Below are positions 1 through 10,923 of a stretch of 64,000 nucleotides of DNA, piece by piece. Made by a program: the position numbers and the translations under genes. The notes beneath the pieces are model-generated. The model saw nothing but the letters and a program-made list of their open reading frames with translations. It was not told the origin of the DNA and searched no databases. How positions within the stretch are numbered: the first letter of the stretch is position 1; the number at the start of each line of letters is the position of its first letter. Origin of the DNA: Ottelia alismoides (Eukaryota > Streptophyta > Magnoliopsida > Alismatales > Hydrocharitaceae); assembly GCA_037367405.1 (NCBI GenBank), contig JAZKJV010004145.1:62001-126000 (forward strand), written 5' to 3'.

Positions 1-2845
1 CATCCGCATTCTGCTTGATTGTAAATATCCACTTGCAACTCACAGGTGACACATCAACATGTATAGGAACCAGACTCCACGTTCCTCTAGACTGGAGTGC
101 TGCCATTTCTTCTTCCATCGCTAGACGCCATCTACTATCCTTCAGAGCATCTTGGTAACTCCGTGGAATATCTACAACTGACAAGGCGACTACAAAGTTC
201 CTGAAATCTCCAGATAGTCGTTCAAATGACACAGAAGCTGCTAACAGATATTTGGCGCAACTTCTCTTCAACTTGCGCATAGCAATTAGGAACATCTAAG
301 TCAGCTGTGTCCTCATCTATCCTTTGCAGCACATCCTGCTCAGAAACATCATTAGATCCATCAATAGTAATATCTTCAGAACATACCTCAGGCGAGCTAG
401 TTGATGAGTCATGACCATGAGCTGGAGCAGGCCTGCGGGTGTAATGAAATGGTAGTGGTGAAACATGTATAGTAGTAGGAGGTGCAGATGATGATAAAGG
501 AGCTAGGGGTGGTGGTGGTGATGGTGGTGGTGGTGGCACATAGATAGCATCGGTAGTAGCTGGAGGTGTCAACTGATCACCTGAGGATGAAAAATACATG
601 ACGGATTCAAAAAATGTAACATCTGCACTAACAAGATACCGCCTGCGCAATGGATCATAGCACTTCTACCCCTTCTGAGTTCTACAGTACCCAACAAACA
701 CACACTTGACATCCCTAGGAGAGAGCTTGTCAGTACCGGGAGACAACTGATGGACAAAGCAACTGAACCAAACGCACGAGGAGTAAGGGAAAATAGTTCT
801 TTATCAGGGAAGATGAGGGAAAAAGGAATCTTTTCACCTAGAACAGATGACGACATACGATTGATTAGGTACATGCTGTAAGAACCGCATCACCCCAGTA
901 AGAATAAGGAACATGGCTCTGTATAAGAAGTGACCTGGTGACATCTAGTAAGTGTCGTTGTTTCCTTTCAGCTATCCCGTTCTGTTGGGAGGTATAGGCA
1001 CAGGATGTCTGGTAGATAATCCCTTGGGAAGAGAAATAATTGGCTAGGACATGAGTACACAATTCCAGGGCATTATCGTTTCTCACAATTTTAACAGATG
1101 TGGAGAAAACATTACGAATCTCATTAAGAAAATTGATAATAATATTTCCTGATTCAGATTTATTCTTTAACAAAAATACCCATGACACACGAGAGAAGTC
1201 ATCTACAATAACTATATAAAACCGATGTCCCTGATGGTCAGGAACACGACTCGGACCCCAGATATCAAATATGAAATAACTCAAAATTGGAGGTACTACT
1301 CCGACACTGACGACTGGGAAAGATAGACCGATGATGCTTTCCCAACTGACACGCCTCACACTGGATAGATGTGTGAGGTAAAAACTGGGGTAACACACGA
1401 CGTAACTTCTGAAGAGGCAGATGTCCAAAGCGCAGATGCCATAGTAGAGGAGAAACAGGTCCAGTAGGTAGAGATGAGGTGCCAGCAAAGGAAGTTTGGC
1501 ATAGGCGATATAGCCTCCTTGCTCATAGCCACGCCTAATCACATTACCCGTAAGGATGTCCTGAAAAACAAGAGAAGATGGATCAAAAATCGTCCGACAT
1601 TGTAAATCCTTTGTAATTTGGCTGATAGATAATAAATTCATTGAAAAATCAGGTGCATGTAACACATTCTTGAGCCGCATCGATGGTGTCAGTCTAATCT
1701 CCCCCTGACCAATAATTGGGGAATGTGTGCCATTAGCAATGACCACTGTTCTACCTGGGGGATCTTTCTGTATCCTGTAAGTAGACTTTGATCGCCACAT
1801 AGGTGATGTGTAACGCCAGAGTCCATAATCCAAGCTAAAGTATTCTGATCCACTACTAGTAAATGCATGTGTGCTACCTGATGTACTGGCAGAAGCAGAA
1901 GCGTATGTAGCTACATCAGGATGACTCTCAGGAGTGGATGCTGGATGAGATGGAGGAATAATGCCCCTTAGACGGGCAACAAGATCATCAAAGCGCTGAT
2001 CGAAAGAAGCCAGCAGATGGAGGCTCTATCTGCTCAGCGACTCGTGCAGATGCAGGGAAACCATGCTTAGAGTAGCATGTGTCTTCAGTATGTCCGGTGC
2101 GATGACAGTAGGTACACGTTGGCCGAGTACGGCCTCCTCTACCATGAGGGCCATGGCCGCGTGTATGATGGTGACCTCCCATGGCCTCGATTGGCAGCCA
2201 TGGCTGAAGCAGTCTGATTCGTCGCCGTAGATGGAACAATGATCCGGCTCAACCTGTGGAAGGCTTCCTCCATAGGAGGAATAGTAGAGTCTGCTAAGAT
2301 CTGAGACAGTGCTGCCTCATACTCAGGATCAAGGGCAGCGAGAAAAACTCCTACCATGGTGGCATTCTGGTAGGTCTTCTGTTGCTCTGGTGTAGCAGTC
2401 AGGGGCATAAAGCTATACAGCTTCTCGAACATCCCTCTCAAGGATGTGTACAGTGAGTGTAGAGGACGTCCATTCTGCTTGATAGTGAATATATCATGCT
2501 GGAGCTGCAGAATCTTGGTCTCATTCTTTGCTTGAGAATATGTGGCGGCTAGAATATCCCACATATCTTTGGCCGTGGGTTGGTGAAGAATATCGTTGGC
2601 AATCTCGATTGCCAGGAGTTCCAGATAGCCAAACTTTGGCATATGCATCATCTGCCTCCCACGAGGCATTAACTCCAGACTTCTCAGCAGCTCTCCTTCA
2701 GTAAGAATGTGTTTCTTACCGGTTGACTTCATCATACTCATGAACTGCATTGCCCACAGTTCATAGTTCGAACCATCCATCTTCACAATTGGCGTTGAAC
2801 CTCGAATGCGCCTACAGATGGGGTATCTGCCTTGCTTTCTGACAT
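1..2845 (-). pseudogene. copia gag-pol remnant of element 1
   Basis: Read leftwards from an ATG at 2843-2845, the frame opens MSESKAD, then a one-base deletion about 14 codons in moves gag to another frame. Recognisable pieces are the gag UBN2-like region (2240-2800), a CCHC zinc knuckle CTYCHRTGHTEDTC (near 2060-2110), a protease motif in which DSGA has become DSGV (near 1830), the pre-integrase and integrase core (about 900-1800), the proline-rich linker (about 470-560) and the start of reverse transcriptase (1-150). At least two frameshifts flank the segment near 2640-2710. No product is expected. Confidence 0.85.
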
Positions 2846-2934
2846 ACTTGTAACCAAAGACTGGAGTAGTAGACTGAGAATAAGATTGTCTACACGGATA
2901 GATGGGTTTAGTTGCATGTGTAGACTTCAAGCAA

Positions 2935-3429
2935 CCAAACCCTTTTCTTATGCGGTGTGCGCGCTAGAAATATGTGTGGGACGGAGTCACACTTAAGGGC
3001 GCTCACGGGAAGCCGTCCGAGTACACGCACTGTCAAGCACACACAGAAGATGCGTACAAGTGCGCGATCAACGCTGGAAATCACGCTAGGGAAGATGCGT
3101 GCAGGCGCATAGTCGCGCACTTAGAGATGCGCGCAGGCGCTAGAGATGCTTGCAGATGCGCAGTCGCGTGCTATGCGTGCAGACGCACGGTGAAGAGGTG
3201 CGCAAGCACGGGGCGATGTGCCCAGGAGGAGCCGAAGATGCGCACACGGGAGCTACGTGCACAGGCGCAGCAGGGTGCACACGCAGTGCCGTAAGAGGAC
3301 TACGTGCGCAGGTGCAGCAGGCGACAAGAAGCCCCGCCGGCGGCCGAGGAGAGGGAGAGAGAGAGAGGGGTTCGACGGTGGGGCTTGGGCTAGGGTTAGG
3401 GTTTTCAAGAACTCCGGCCTAGGACCGTC
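2935..3429 (-). other. GC-rich 5' leader of copia element 1
   Basis: This untranslated leader lies between the primer-binding site and gag. It is full of imperfect short repeats built on GCGCGCAGGCGC / ACACGCA units. Next to the primer-binding site it carries a telobox-like stretch (AACCCTAACCCTA on the element strand, about 3390-3405). The plus-strand reading frames here are by-products of the repeats. Confidence 0.7.
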
Positions 3430-3441
3430 GCTCTGATACCA
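3430..3441 (-). other. primer-binding site, initiator-Met tRNA type
   Basis: On the minus strand the 12 bases read TGGTATCAGAGC, directly inside the LTR. This is the usual plant copia primer-binding site, complementary to the 3' end of initiator methionine tRNA. Confidence 0.9.
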
Positions 3442-3584
3442 TGTTGGGAAAATAAAAGAGAATGTTTATTCTATCAGCCCTAGGCTCTTTATATAGGAGA
3501 GTAGCCTATGGGTAAATTACATAAAGATCACGGAAGGAATTGGAAATAACTAAGAAATACATAATTAAATAATATATACTAACA
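3442..3584 (-). repeat. 5' LTR of copia element 1 (143 bp)
   Basis: It begins TGTTGGGAAAATAAAAG and ends ATATACTAACA, so it has TG...CA termini. It aligns with the 146-bp LTRs at 29988 and 34962. On the element strand it carries the TATA-like CTATATAAAG. It is adjacent to the primer-binding site, which makes it the 5' LTR. Confidence 0.85.
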
Positions 3585-3689
3585 GAAACATATATATCAA
3601 AATAAAGGAAAAAAAGATCTTCAGTTAAAAACTTTTATTTAACTCTTAGTTGATTTTGTTTGGATTTAGATCTATTTTTTTTTGACTAA

Positions 3690-6600
3690 AAAGAGAAAAC
3701 CTCCTGAGGCCGGGAGTCACCACACCACTGATTTCATTAATACCAAAAAAGGTTACATCACTTCGAGGCCCTGAAGTTGTACAAAGTATTACAATGCGTG
3801 ACGATATTCTCCGAATAAAAATGCTGGCTCTTGAAAATGAGATCATTCCTACCAGCCCAAATAGCCACAACACAACGAAAGGCCTTGAGACGTCGTCCGA
3901 AGAACCAAGACCCTCCGCTCGAATCGATCTCCAAAAAACTCTCCAAGCTAGTGGCCTGCACCCAAGCCAACCCCATCGACCTCCAAACCTGCACTGAAGA
4001 CCCACAACCAAAGAAGATATGTTCTGCGTCCTCCATCGCACCCTCACATCTGTCACAGCTCGTATCTGCCACACCAAACAGTCTTCCCCTCTTCGCTTTG
4101 TCTCACAGGCAGTTTCTTCTCAAATACCACAGGAAGATCTTGACCCTACTGGGGATCATGGCCGCCCAAATAATCTTCATGTATGCACAGAGCTCCTCGT
4201 CGCGCCCTACAAGCAAACTTCTCATCTTAAGGTAGGCTTGCTTAACCGAGAATCTCCTTCCCTCCCACTTAAAGCGATCTGGCTCGCTGGACAACTCCCA
4301 CGGTGGGGGAGTCTCAGCCAGCATCCGCATGAGATCATCCACCCGCTGATCCGACAACTCCGCAACAAATTTAGGGGCCCACGCCGCCGAGTCCGCCACC
4401 TCCGCCAGCAGCGCAACCCTGTCAACCGCTAAAGCCACCAATCTCGGGAAATGCTGCCCTAGGGCACCCTCCCCCGTCCAGTCGTCCAGCCAAAACATGA
4501 AGAGCTGGCCGTTCCCCTTTCTCGGTCGCAAGGAAGATACGACCTCTAGTAAAACGGCACGAATCCCCACCTACAGCGGCGACTCAAATCTCCTTCTCTT
4601 ATCCACCAATGCCCCATTGACACTATAGATGCATCTCAGAAGCCTGGTTGCCAGCGAAGTCGAAGAACCCCAAACCTGCACCGCCCACTTGGCCAACAGA
4701 GCTTTGTTCATGATCTCCACATCACGGACCCCAAGACCGTCATCAGAAACCGGCCTAGTAACCTCATCCCATCCTACTAGATGCAGCCCAACCCTCTGCT
4801 GCCTCCCATCTGACCAGAAAAAGGTCCTCATCAATGATTCTACCTTCCTTCTAACCCCAGCAGGCATCAAACGCGTCGAGTAGAAAAAAATCGGAATGGC
4901 ATCGAGAACGTGCTTGAGGAGGATCGACTTCCCTCCCCTCGACAAAGTAACCGCCTTCCAACCAGCCAGCCACTCCTCCATTCTCCGAATGATGCAGTCC
5001 CAATCTGACTTCCTCATCCTGCTCTCAACCAACGACAACCCCACAGTCTACCCAAGGGGCACCCCGTCCACCCAGCAAGCCTGCCACTCTTCGTAGCGTC
5101 CAGCCCGAACAGGATCACCACCAATTTCTGCATGTTAATCTGCAATCCCGAAAGGCACCCAAACACATCCACGGGGACAGCAACGTTGCGGTTCTGCTCC
5201 TCCGAACCCCCTAAAAAAATCAGTGTGTCATCCGCATATTACAACACAGGAACCGAGATGTTCCCCAGACGGAAGCCCTCTCACCAATCTGCCACCACTG
5301 TACGTTGGAAACAGAACCACCAAGTAGTCCACCACCACCAAAAAGAGCAGAGGAGCCAGCAGGCACCCCTAACGAACTCCCCTCTATGGCTGAAACCACC
5401 CACCCTCCGGCATGCCGTTGACCAAGATCGAGCTCGAGCAGGTAGTGACACATCTCTTCATCCACTGGAAGAAGCCTCCAGGAGCCCCCTCCGCCGCAGC
5501 GACAACCACAGGAACTTCCAACTGACATAATCATAGGCCTTGGTGTAGTCGATCTTCCAGATTGCCCCTTTCTTCCTCGACCTCTTCCACTCAAGACATA
5601 TCTCCGAAGCCGCCACAAGCGCATCGGCCATATGATGACCCGGGATGAAGGCGGACTGCCCATGGAGCACCACTGAGCCCAAAACCATCTTAAGCCTGCT
5701 CGCCAACACCTTTACCACGATGAGATACAGACCGTTGGAGATAGAAATCGGCCTAAAATCCCTTAACCTCAAGGGAGTCTCCTTCGGAAGCAGAAAAACC
5801 AAAGCCCTGTTGACCTTCTTGAATCCCCTGTTCCCAACCCGGAATTCACACAGAACGTCCATAACTTCGACCTTCGGGAGATTTCAAAACTCACGGTAAA
5901 AGGAAACAGGGAACCCATCAGGGTCCGGAGCCCCTTCTGCATTCAAACCCCACACCGCCCTCCGCACCTCATCCTCAGAGAAATCTGCCACCAATGACTC
6001 CGATTGCCCACCACTCAACGTCTCAACTCCTAACCCGGACCACCCCCACCCACTCTCCTCCCTTACCCTGCGCGAAGCCCACACGAAGTGGTCCCTCAAA
6101 GCCCCACCAATGCACCTCTCCCCCGACACCCTGAACCCCTCAACCTCGATCTCATATAGGAAATTCCTTCTCCTCCGACCAGATGCCAAAGAGTGGAAAA
6201 ACCTCGTGTTAGTATCCCCTTCCCTTAACCACTTCTGCCTCATCCTCTGCTGCCAGTGAACCTCCTCTTTCCTGTCCTCCAGCATCAACGCCTCCAGATA
6301 CGCCAACCTCTCCGAAAACTCCTCTTGAGTCAACCTCGCTCACCATTGACGTCATCCAACCTTACGACACCCGCCTCAGCTTCAGCCCGAGATACCTTAC
6401 GCCGAGCCGCAACCTCCTTGCCATACGCCACGAGCACTGCTCTAAGAAAATCCAACTTAGCCGCACGTCGCGAAACCGCCAAGCCCACCGGATCACACCC
6501 CCTCCAATAGGCGACCACCATCTCCCTGAAACCCGCCTCCAACAACCAGCTCCTCTCAAAACAGAACATGAACTGCTCACGCCGCTCCTCGTCGGAGAAC

Positions 6601-7281
6601 CAAAGGATGAGAGTATGATCAAAGAGCGTCCTAGGCAAAGCCCAAGCCCTCATAAGAGGAAACGCCGCCCCACATCCACAGACACGAGAAATCGGTCAAG
6701 CCTGGATCACGACCTCGCATTCCTCCACGTGAACGCGCAACTAGCAACGTCGACAACAAACAGGCCCAAAGAGCTGACCATCGCTCTGAAATCATCTTAC
6801 CCAACTCCCTACCACCCACCATGCGCGGCCTGTCCTCCGAAATCAACGTCACGTTCATGTCCCCACCAATAGTCCAGATCTCATTCTCCACCTCCGCAGC
6901 AACCACTGCAAGGTCCGCTGCCTAAGAGCCATCCTTACGCCGACATGGGCCATAGGCATTGGTGACCCACATGGGAGTGCCATCAACCTTCCGACGCAAT
7001 TTCACTATCAAGTAGAACGACGACGAAGAAATCCCCCAACAAGTCAAATGAATCAGACCGCTAGCCAGATAAGAGCCCTCCCGAGCCCCCTGGGCCTCCA
7101 TCTCCGCAAACTCAAAGTGCTCCCCACCTCCCAGCTCCCGTCGGATCCTGTCATCACAAGAGTGCAACATTGACTCCTGAATCAAGAAAACATCAGCTCC
7201 TACTTCTCTCAACAATTTTTTCATCCCAAGCCTCTTGTCAGGGCGGCCCAACCCCCTCACATTCATGGACAAAATCTTCAT
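3690..7281 (-). pseudogene. LINE ORF2 remnant (endonuclease, reverse transcriptase)
   Basis: ORF2 opens at 7281 with MKILSMNVRGLGRPDKR, the standard N-terminus of the plant LINE AP-endonuclease. An in-frame stop at 6922-6924 interrupts it before the GDMNV motif (near 6850). After frameshifts come the linker (WLREGDTNTRFFHS, about 6200-6260), reverse transcriptase motifs (FRPIS; KIDYTKAYDYVSW near 5520-5560), the catalytic YADD at 5227-5238, the region with SRGGKSILLKHVL (about 4890-4950), and the C-terminal zinc-binding domain with CDRCEG and FFGC (about 3990-4060). Domain order and spacing match plant L1 elements. It is not translatable as a whole. Confidence 0.85.
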
Positions 7282-7289
7282 TCAGGAAA

Positions 7290-9010
7290 CCGTTGGAGCA
7301 TCCTCTTCGGAGGGATCACCCCCAGACGCCACCCTACATTGCGATCAAGAGCGGCAAAGCGATTCTGCATCTGCAACGGACTGGCCGAAATCGGAGGCGA
7401 GCAGGCAGAGGCAGCCCCCTCGCCAAAGAAGTCCGCAGTGCAGCCCTTTTCTTCTTCCCATCCGACCTCAGGGACCCCTCCTCACGTAAGACACTCCGAA
7501 ACTTGGGGCCCCCAGCCCCACCACCGCCTCAGTCGACTCTCCATCACCAGCCCCGCAATCCGGTGCGGCCTCCATAATCAGATCAACCCCCCCGATTCAC
7601 CCACAGCGAAGTCTTCTCCCCCCACACCCGGAGCCTTCTCTGAAGCCCAATAAGGACCCTTCAGCGCCGCCCTCCGACCCATGTCGGATACACTACCACC
7701 CCCCGACAACTGCATCTCAGCAGAGAGCTCAGGACCAGATGCAGAAGTCGCCTCCTCCTGCGACGCCCGACCAAGCAACGCGGCCTCGTTCCGCCCTACA
7801 GACCCCTGCCTGCGAAGCTCCTCCAAGCCAAAGACCCTGCCTCCCCCCTTTAGCGCCCAACCGAAGCACCATCCGAAGCACAGCTTTGACGGGCGCCACC
7901 CGGATCCCTCATCACATGAATCGGTCCCGATGGTCCACCCCCTGCCCGAGAACCCGACTTCCACCCAGACACCTGAATCTGGGTCGCTTCGAATCCATAT
8001 CCAAGATCCGACTGCACCCCCGAGACGAGCCCAGCAGAACCTCCACCCCTCCAGAGGTAGGTCCACCACAACCATTCACATGCCCTGGGAGGAGGATCGA
8101 CGCCAACCTCGGAACCCTCACCGCGGATATGGTGTCGAAATGAATCCTCTCCCTCGATCCTCGCACTGGTCCCGAACTCTGTGCCAACTCCAGGCACGAA
8201 CGCTCCGCCCGGACTCCATCCCCCGCCGATGCCACCGCCGCCTCCTCACCCCCACGCCGGCGACCACCTCCACGCTCCTCGAGCCCAGCCTCCGCCGCTG
8301 CCACCTCCACCAGCACCCGTTTTCCGTGGAAACACACCTCCCACCACCCCAACCTCTTCGCCCCTAACCGCCGGACCCACAGAACGACATCCAACGACAG
8401 ACCTGGTTGACACCCATCACTTTCCACCGCAACCACCACTGCAACACCTTGTAGCACCTCCGACCCTGATTCTTTCCAAAGATGCAGGCGCCACCACACC
8501 ATCCTCCATCCTCAGCCGGCGCCATTTCAGCAACAAGGAACCGTCCCTCAACCCACGGAGCAGAGCCACCACCTCAGATGCACGAAGACCCCGCACCACC
8601 ACCCGCCAGGAAGACAACTGTGCAGCATCTCCCGCGAACGTGGCTCCAGAAACCAACCCCACGTCGGAGGAAGCCATGGAAAGCACCCCTGGCCCTCCAC
8701 CCTCACTGACAAGCATCAACCTCCGAATCTCCTAAGGACACAACCTACTAGAGTGTCCGAAATGCCTACAACAAAAACACCGTAGCGGCTCGTGACACTG
8801 GTGTGCCCAGTGGTCGAGGCTCCACAACTGTAGCAGCCACGACCGAAAGGATTCTCCACTGGCCATCGCTCGAAAGTAGAGCGCACAACACGGTGATGCT
8901 GCTGTTGACGGCCCACCAGACGCCAGCTGCCCTCGCCACCGCCACCGCAGCCCTCCACACCCTCGCCCTCCAAACCCTCGCCCTCGCCCGCCAAACCCTC
9001 GCCCTCTTCC
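7290..9010 (-). pseudogene. LINE ORF1 (gag-like) remnant with zinc knuckle
   Basis: Upstream of ORF2 the minus strand keeps one perfect CCHC knuckle, CFCCRHFGHSSRLC (C-X2-C-X4-H-X4-C), at 8738-8779, followed two codons later by a stop. Sequence downstream to 7290 is GC-rich with no long minus-strand frame, as in a decayed ORF1 tail. The long proline-rich plus-strand frames here (for example 7681-8367 and 8181-8735) are antisense shadows. The usual N-terminal domain ahead of the knuckle is not visible, which suggests 5' truncation. Confidence 0.6.
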
Positions 9011-9159
9011 ATCTTATATCCAAATTATAGAAATTTAATAAAGAAGCTTCTTTAAACAATGTAAATCACTCTAACTACTCAACACATTAGTGCATAAATA
9101 AGTGAAAATTTATTAATATATGCAAATTTCAATGAAAGTAAATGGTAGATACCTTCTTT

Positions 9160-9328
9160 TTGTTGTTTCGCCGAAACATGTAATTTCGATGAAATTTTGC
9201 TGACATTTCGCTGATATTTCATTGAAATCCTGAAAAAAGAAATAAGGGAGCATTTCGCTTCCGATGACCTAAAGAAATGGAAATTTCAGAGAATTCCGGT
9301 GGAATTTCGTTGAAATTTGAAGCCATAG
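9160..9328. repeat. decayed relative of the TTTCGG-rich hAT MITE
   Basis: It contains many TTTCG / CGAAA words and ends GAAATTTGAAGCCATAG, close to the right end of the intact MITE at 10696-10923. A matching left end and target-site duplication are not visible, so the boundaries are approximate. Confidence 0.4.
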
Positions 9329-9349
9329 TTGCATTGCCATAGTTACCTG

Positions 9350-10080
9350 TTTCGTCCAACCTGTACTTGGAGGTGGTCGGCCCTTCGCCTTCTGGACTGA
9401 CGACCAGTGGTGACCAACTTCCCTCAACTTTTCACCTTGGCTACTAATCATGATGCACATGTGGCAGATGCTCGGAGAATGATAATTGGATGCCATCTTT
9501 TGTATAGGATTTCTCTGATCAGCGCTTAAAAGATTTTTTTGCAATTTCTTGACTCCCCAAGCCCATTTTCTGGACCAGATGTTGGAAGTGATCATTGGAC
9601 GTGGAAGAGCGATGACTTCTCTATAAAACGTATATATAAGGTGGTGGACAACCCTGCGACTGCATCTACAGATCTTTTGGCTTGTGATTGCAATTTTATT
9701 TGGCAACCAAGGGTCTCAAACCGCATTGGTATTTTTTATGGCTCCTATAAAGAGGATGTATCATGACACCCAATCGTTGTTTCATACTTTTTGTGGGAGC
9801 ATCTCAGATTTGCCTGTTGTGTGAAGATGAGGTGGAGACGACCAATTTTCATTTGTGAGAAGACATCTAGAGTTTGGCAATAAAGTGGATTTACATGGCT
9901 GAATCATCAGAACCTGTTTGTGGATAAGGATCGCTCAAGAGTGGAATTACTTTATCCACTAGCTTTTGTCTGGGCTATCTGGCTGGTTAGGAATGGGGTG
10001 GTTTTTGCCTTGGAGCATTTTTATGTTGTGAATGTAATTTTTCATGCAAAGTCTCTTCTCGAATCTTAGCCACTAAGTTC
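9350..10080 (+). pseudogene. LINE C-terminal fragment (zinc-binding reverse transcriptase region)
   Basis: Plus-strand frames give GGGRPFAFWTDDQW, then DHWTWKSDDFSIKRIYKVV, then AFVWAIWLVRNGVVFALEHF, in the order expected for the end of a plant L1-type ORF2. The match to the C-terminus of the LINE at 3675-9010 is at motif level only, and orientation is opposite. Stops and frameshifts occur throughout. It abuts copia element 2 on the right. Confidence 0.6.
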
Positions 10081-10103
10081 TCCCTAACTTTTTGATTTAA
10101 TAT

Positions 10104-10247
10104 CGTTGAAGAAAATAGAATGGCTTGAGATTATTGAGACCTTAGGGCTCTTTTATATTGGAGAAAAGCCCTCGGTAAATTACAAGAGAGGTACATGAAA
10201 GAAAGAGAAATACGAAATACATATAAAGAGATATAAATATCTCAACA
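10104..10247 (-). repeat. 3' LTR of copia element 2 (144 bp)
   Basis: It starts CGTTGAAGAAAATAG and ends AATATCTCAACA. The polypurine tract follows at once (plus strand CTCCCCTCAAG, from 10248). It aligns with 15202-15332. Confidence 0.85.
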
Positions 10248-10687
10248 CTCCCCTCAAGTTGGAGCATATATGTCTACCGGACTCAGCTCGGAACATCATC
10301 TCTGAAAAGGACCTCTAGCAAGTGTCTTGGTGAAAATATCAGTCGTCTTATCTCCTGTAAAAACATGGGAGGTGGATATGAGACCCTTCTGGATCATGTC
10401 TCTGGTATAGTGGCAATCCACCTCCATATGCTTGGTCCATTCATGAAATGCATGATTAGTGATAGTAAATAGAGCTGCTTGATTGTCACATAAAAGATGC
10501 ATGGTAAAAGAACCTCAACAGCAAGATCTGTCAAGATTGATCTAGCCCACATCATCGCCATGATCCCTTGTGCCATGGCTCTATACTCACATTCTATATT
10601 GGATCTAGCAACCACTGTTTGCTTCTTGCTTTTCCATGATACGAGAGAGCTCCTAACACAAATAGCAAACCCAAATGTAGACTTCCT

Positions 10688-10695
10688 GTTTTTAG
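10688..10695. other. 8-bp target-site duplication, left copy
   Basis: GTTTTTAG occurs directly on both sides of the MITE (here and at 10924-10931). Removing the insert plus one copy restores exact length alignment with the same RNase H stretch of the copia at 29988-35107. Confidence 0.85.
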
Positions 10696-10923
10696 CAAGG
10701 CCTTAAATGCCGGATTTCGGTTTCGTTTCGGTGACTGACCGAAACGAAATTTCGGCCGAATTTCGGTCGAAATTCGACCGAAATTTCGGTCATTTCGGTC
10801 GTTTTTTCAACTAAGGCCCCCAAATTTCGGTCGACACAAGGCATTTCGGTTGGATTTCGGTAACCCACCGAAACCGAAATTCGACCGAAATTCGGTCGAA
10901 TTTCGGCGAAATTTGAGGCCATG
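10696..10923. mobile_element. hAT-type MITE (228 bp) rich in TTTCGG motifs
   Basis: The ends are inverted repeats, CAAGGCCTTAAAT at the left and CATGGCCTCAAAT on the reverse strand at the right (11 of 13 match). They are flanked by a perfect 8-bp duplication, GTTTTTAG. CA-starting TIRs with an 8-bp TSD are the signature of the hAT superfamily. The interior is almost entirely overlapping TTTCGG/CCGAAA words, many forming short palindromes. It encodes nothing. It is nested in copia element 2. Confidence 0.85.

Larger units (their letters stand above)
1..3584 (-). mobile_element. Ty1/copia retrotransposon, element 1 (right part, degenerate)
   Basis: Minus-strand copia element whose 3' part lies beyond the left window edge. 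It aligns from the start of the reverse transcriptase domain through integrase, protease and gag, then leader, primer-binding site and a 143-bp LTR. It belongs to the same family as the better preserved element at 29988-35107, which guided the boundaries. Gag-pol is split over several frames, so the copy is dead. The left LTR is not visible, so no target-site duplication can be tested; the 5 bp to the right of the LTR are GAAAC. It lies antisense in what is probably an upstream intron of the PHAF1-family gene. Confidence 0.9.
3675..9010 (-). mobile_element. L1-type LINE, degenerate
   Basis: Minus-strand non-LTR element. Its 3' end is a short A tail (nine T on the plus strand, 3675-3683) preceded on the element strand by GGTATTAATGAAA, a sequence common at plant L1 3' ends. 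Going right one meets the zinc-binding C-terminus, reverse transcriptase, AP endonuclease and an ORF1 remnant with a CCHC knuckle. The 5' end near 9010 falls in a simple repeat of CTCGCCCT units and may be truncated, because no domain upstream of the ORF1 knuckle is visible. I could not find a target-site duplication. The coding sequence is broken by stops and frameshifts. Confidence 0.85.

Noticed and set aside
3385..3410. Interstitial telomere repeat from the TTAGGG-like words
   Set aside because: Only one or two units, at a fixed place in copia leaders, so it is a telobox-like motif and not a telomere relic.
2974..3436. Plus-strand Ala/Arg/Cys-rich frames in the copia leader, and the same at 34463-34942
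   Set aside because: They arise from degenerate tandem repeats in the untranslated leaders.
7681..8735. Long proline-rich plus-strand frames of 134-228 residues
   Set aside because: They are antisense to the GC-rich LINE ORF1 tail. No domain is seen, and the zinc knuckle and ORF2 fix the coding strand as minus.
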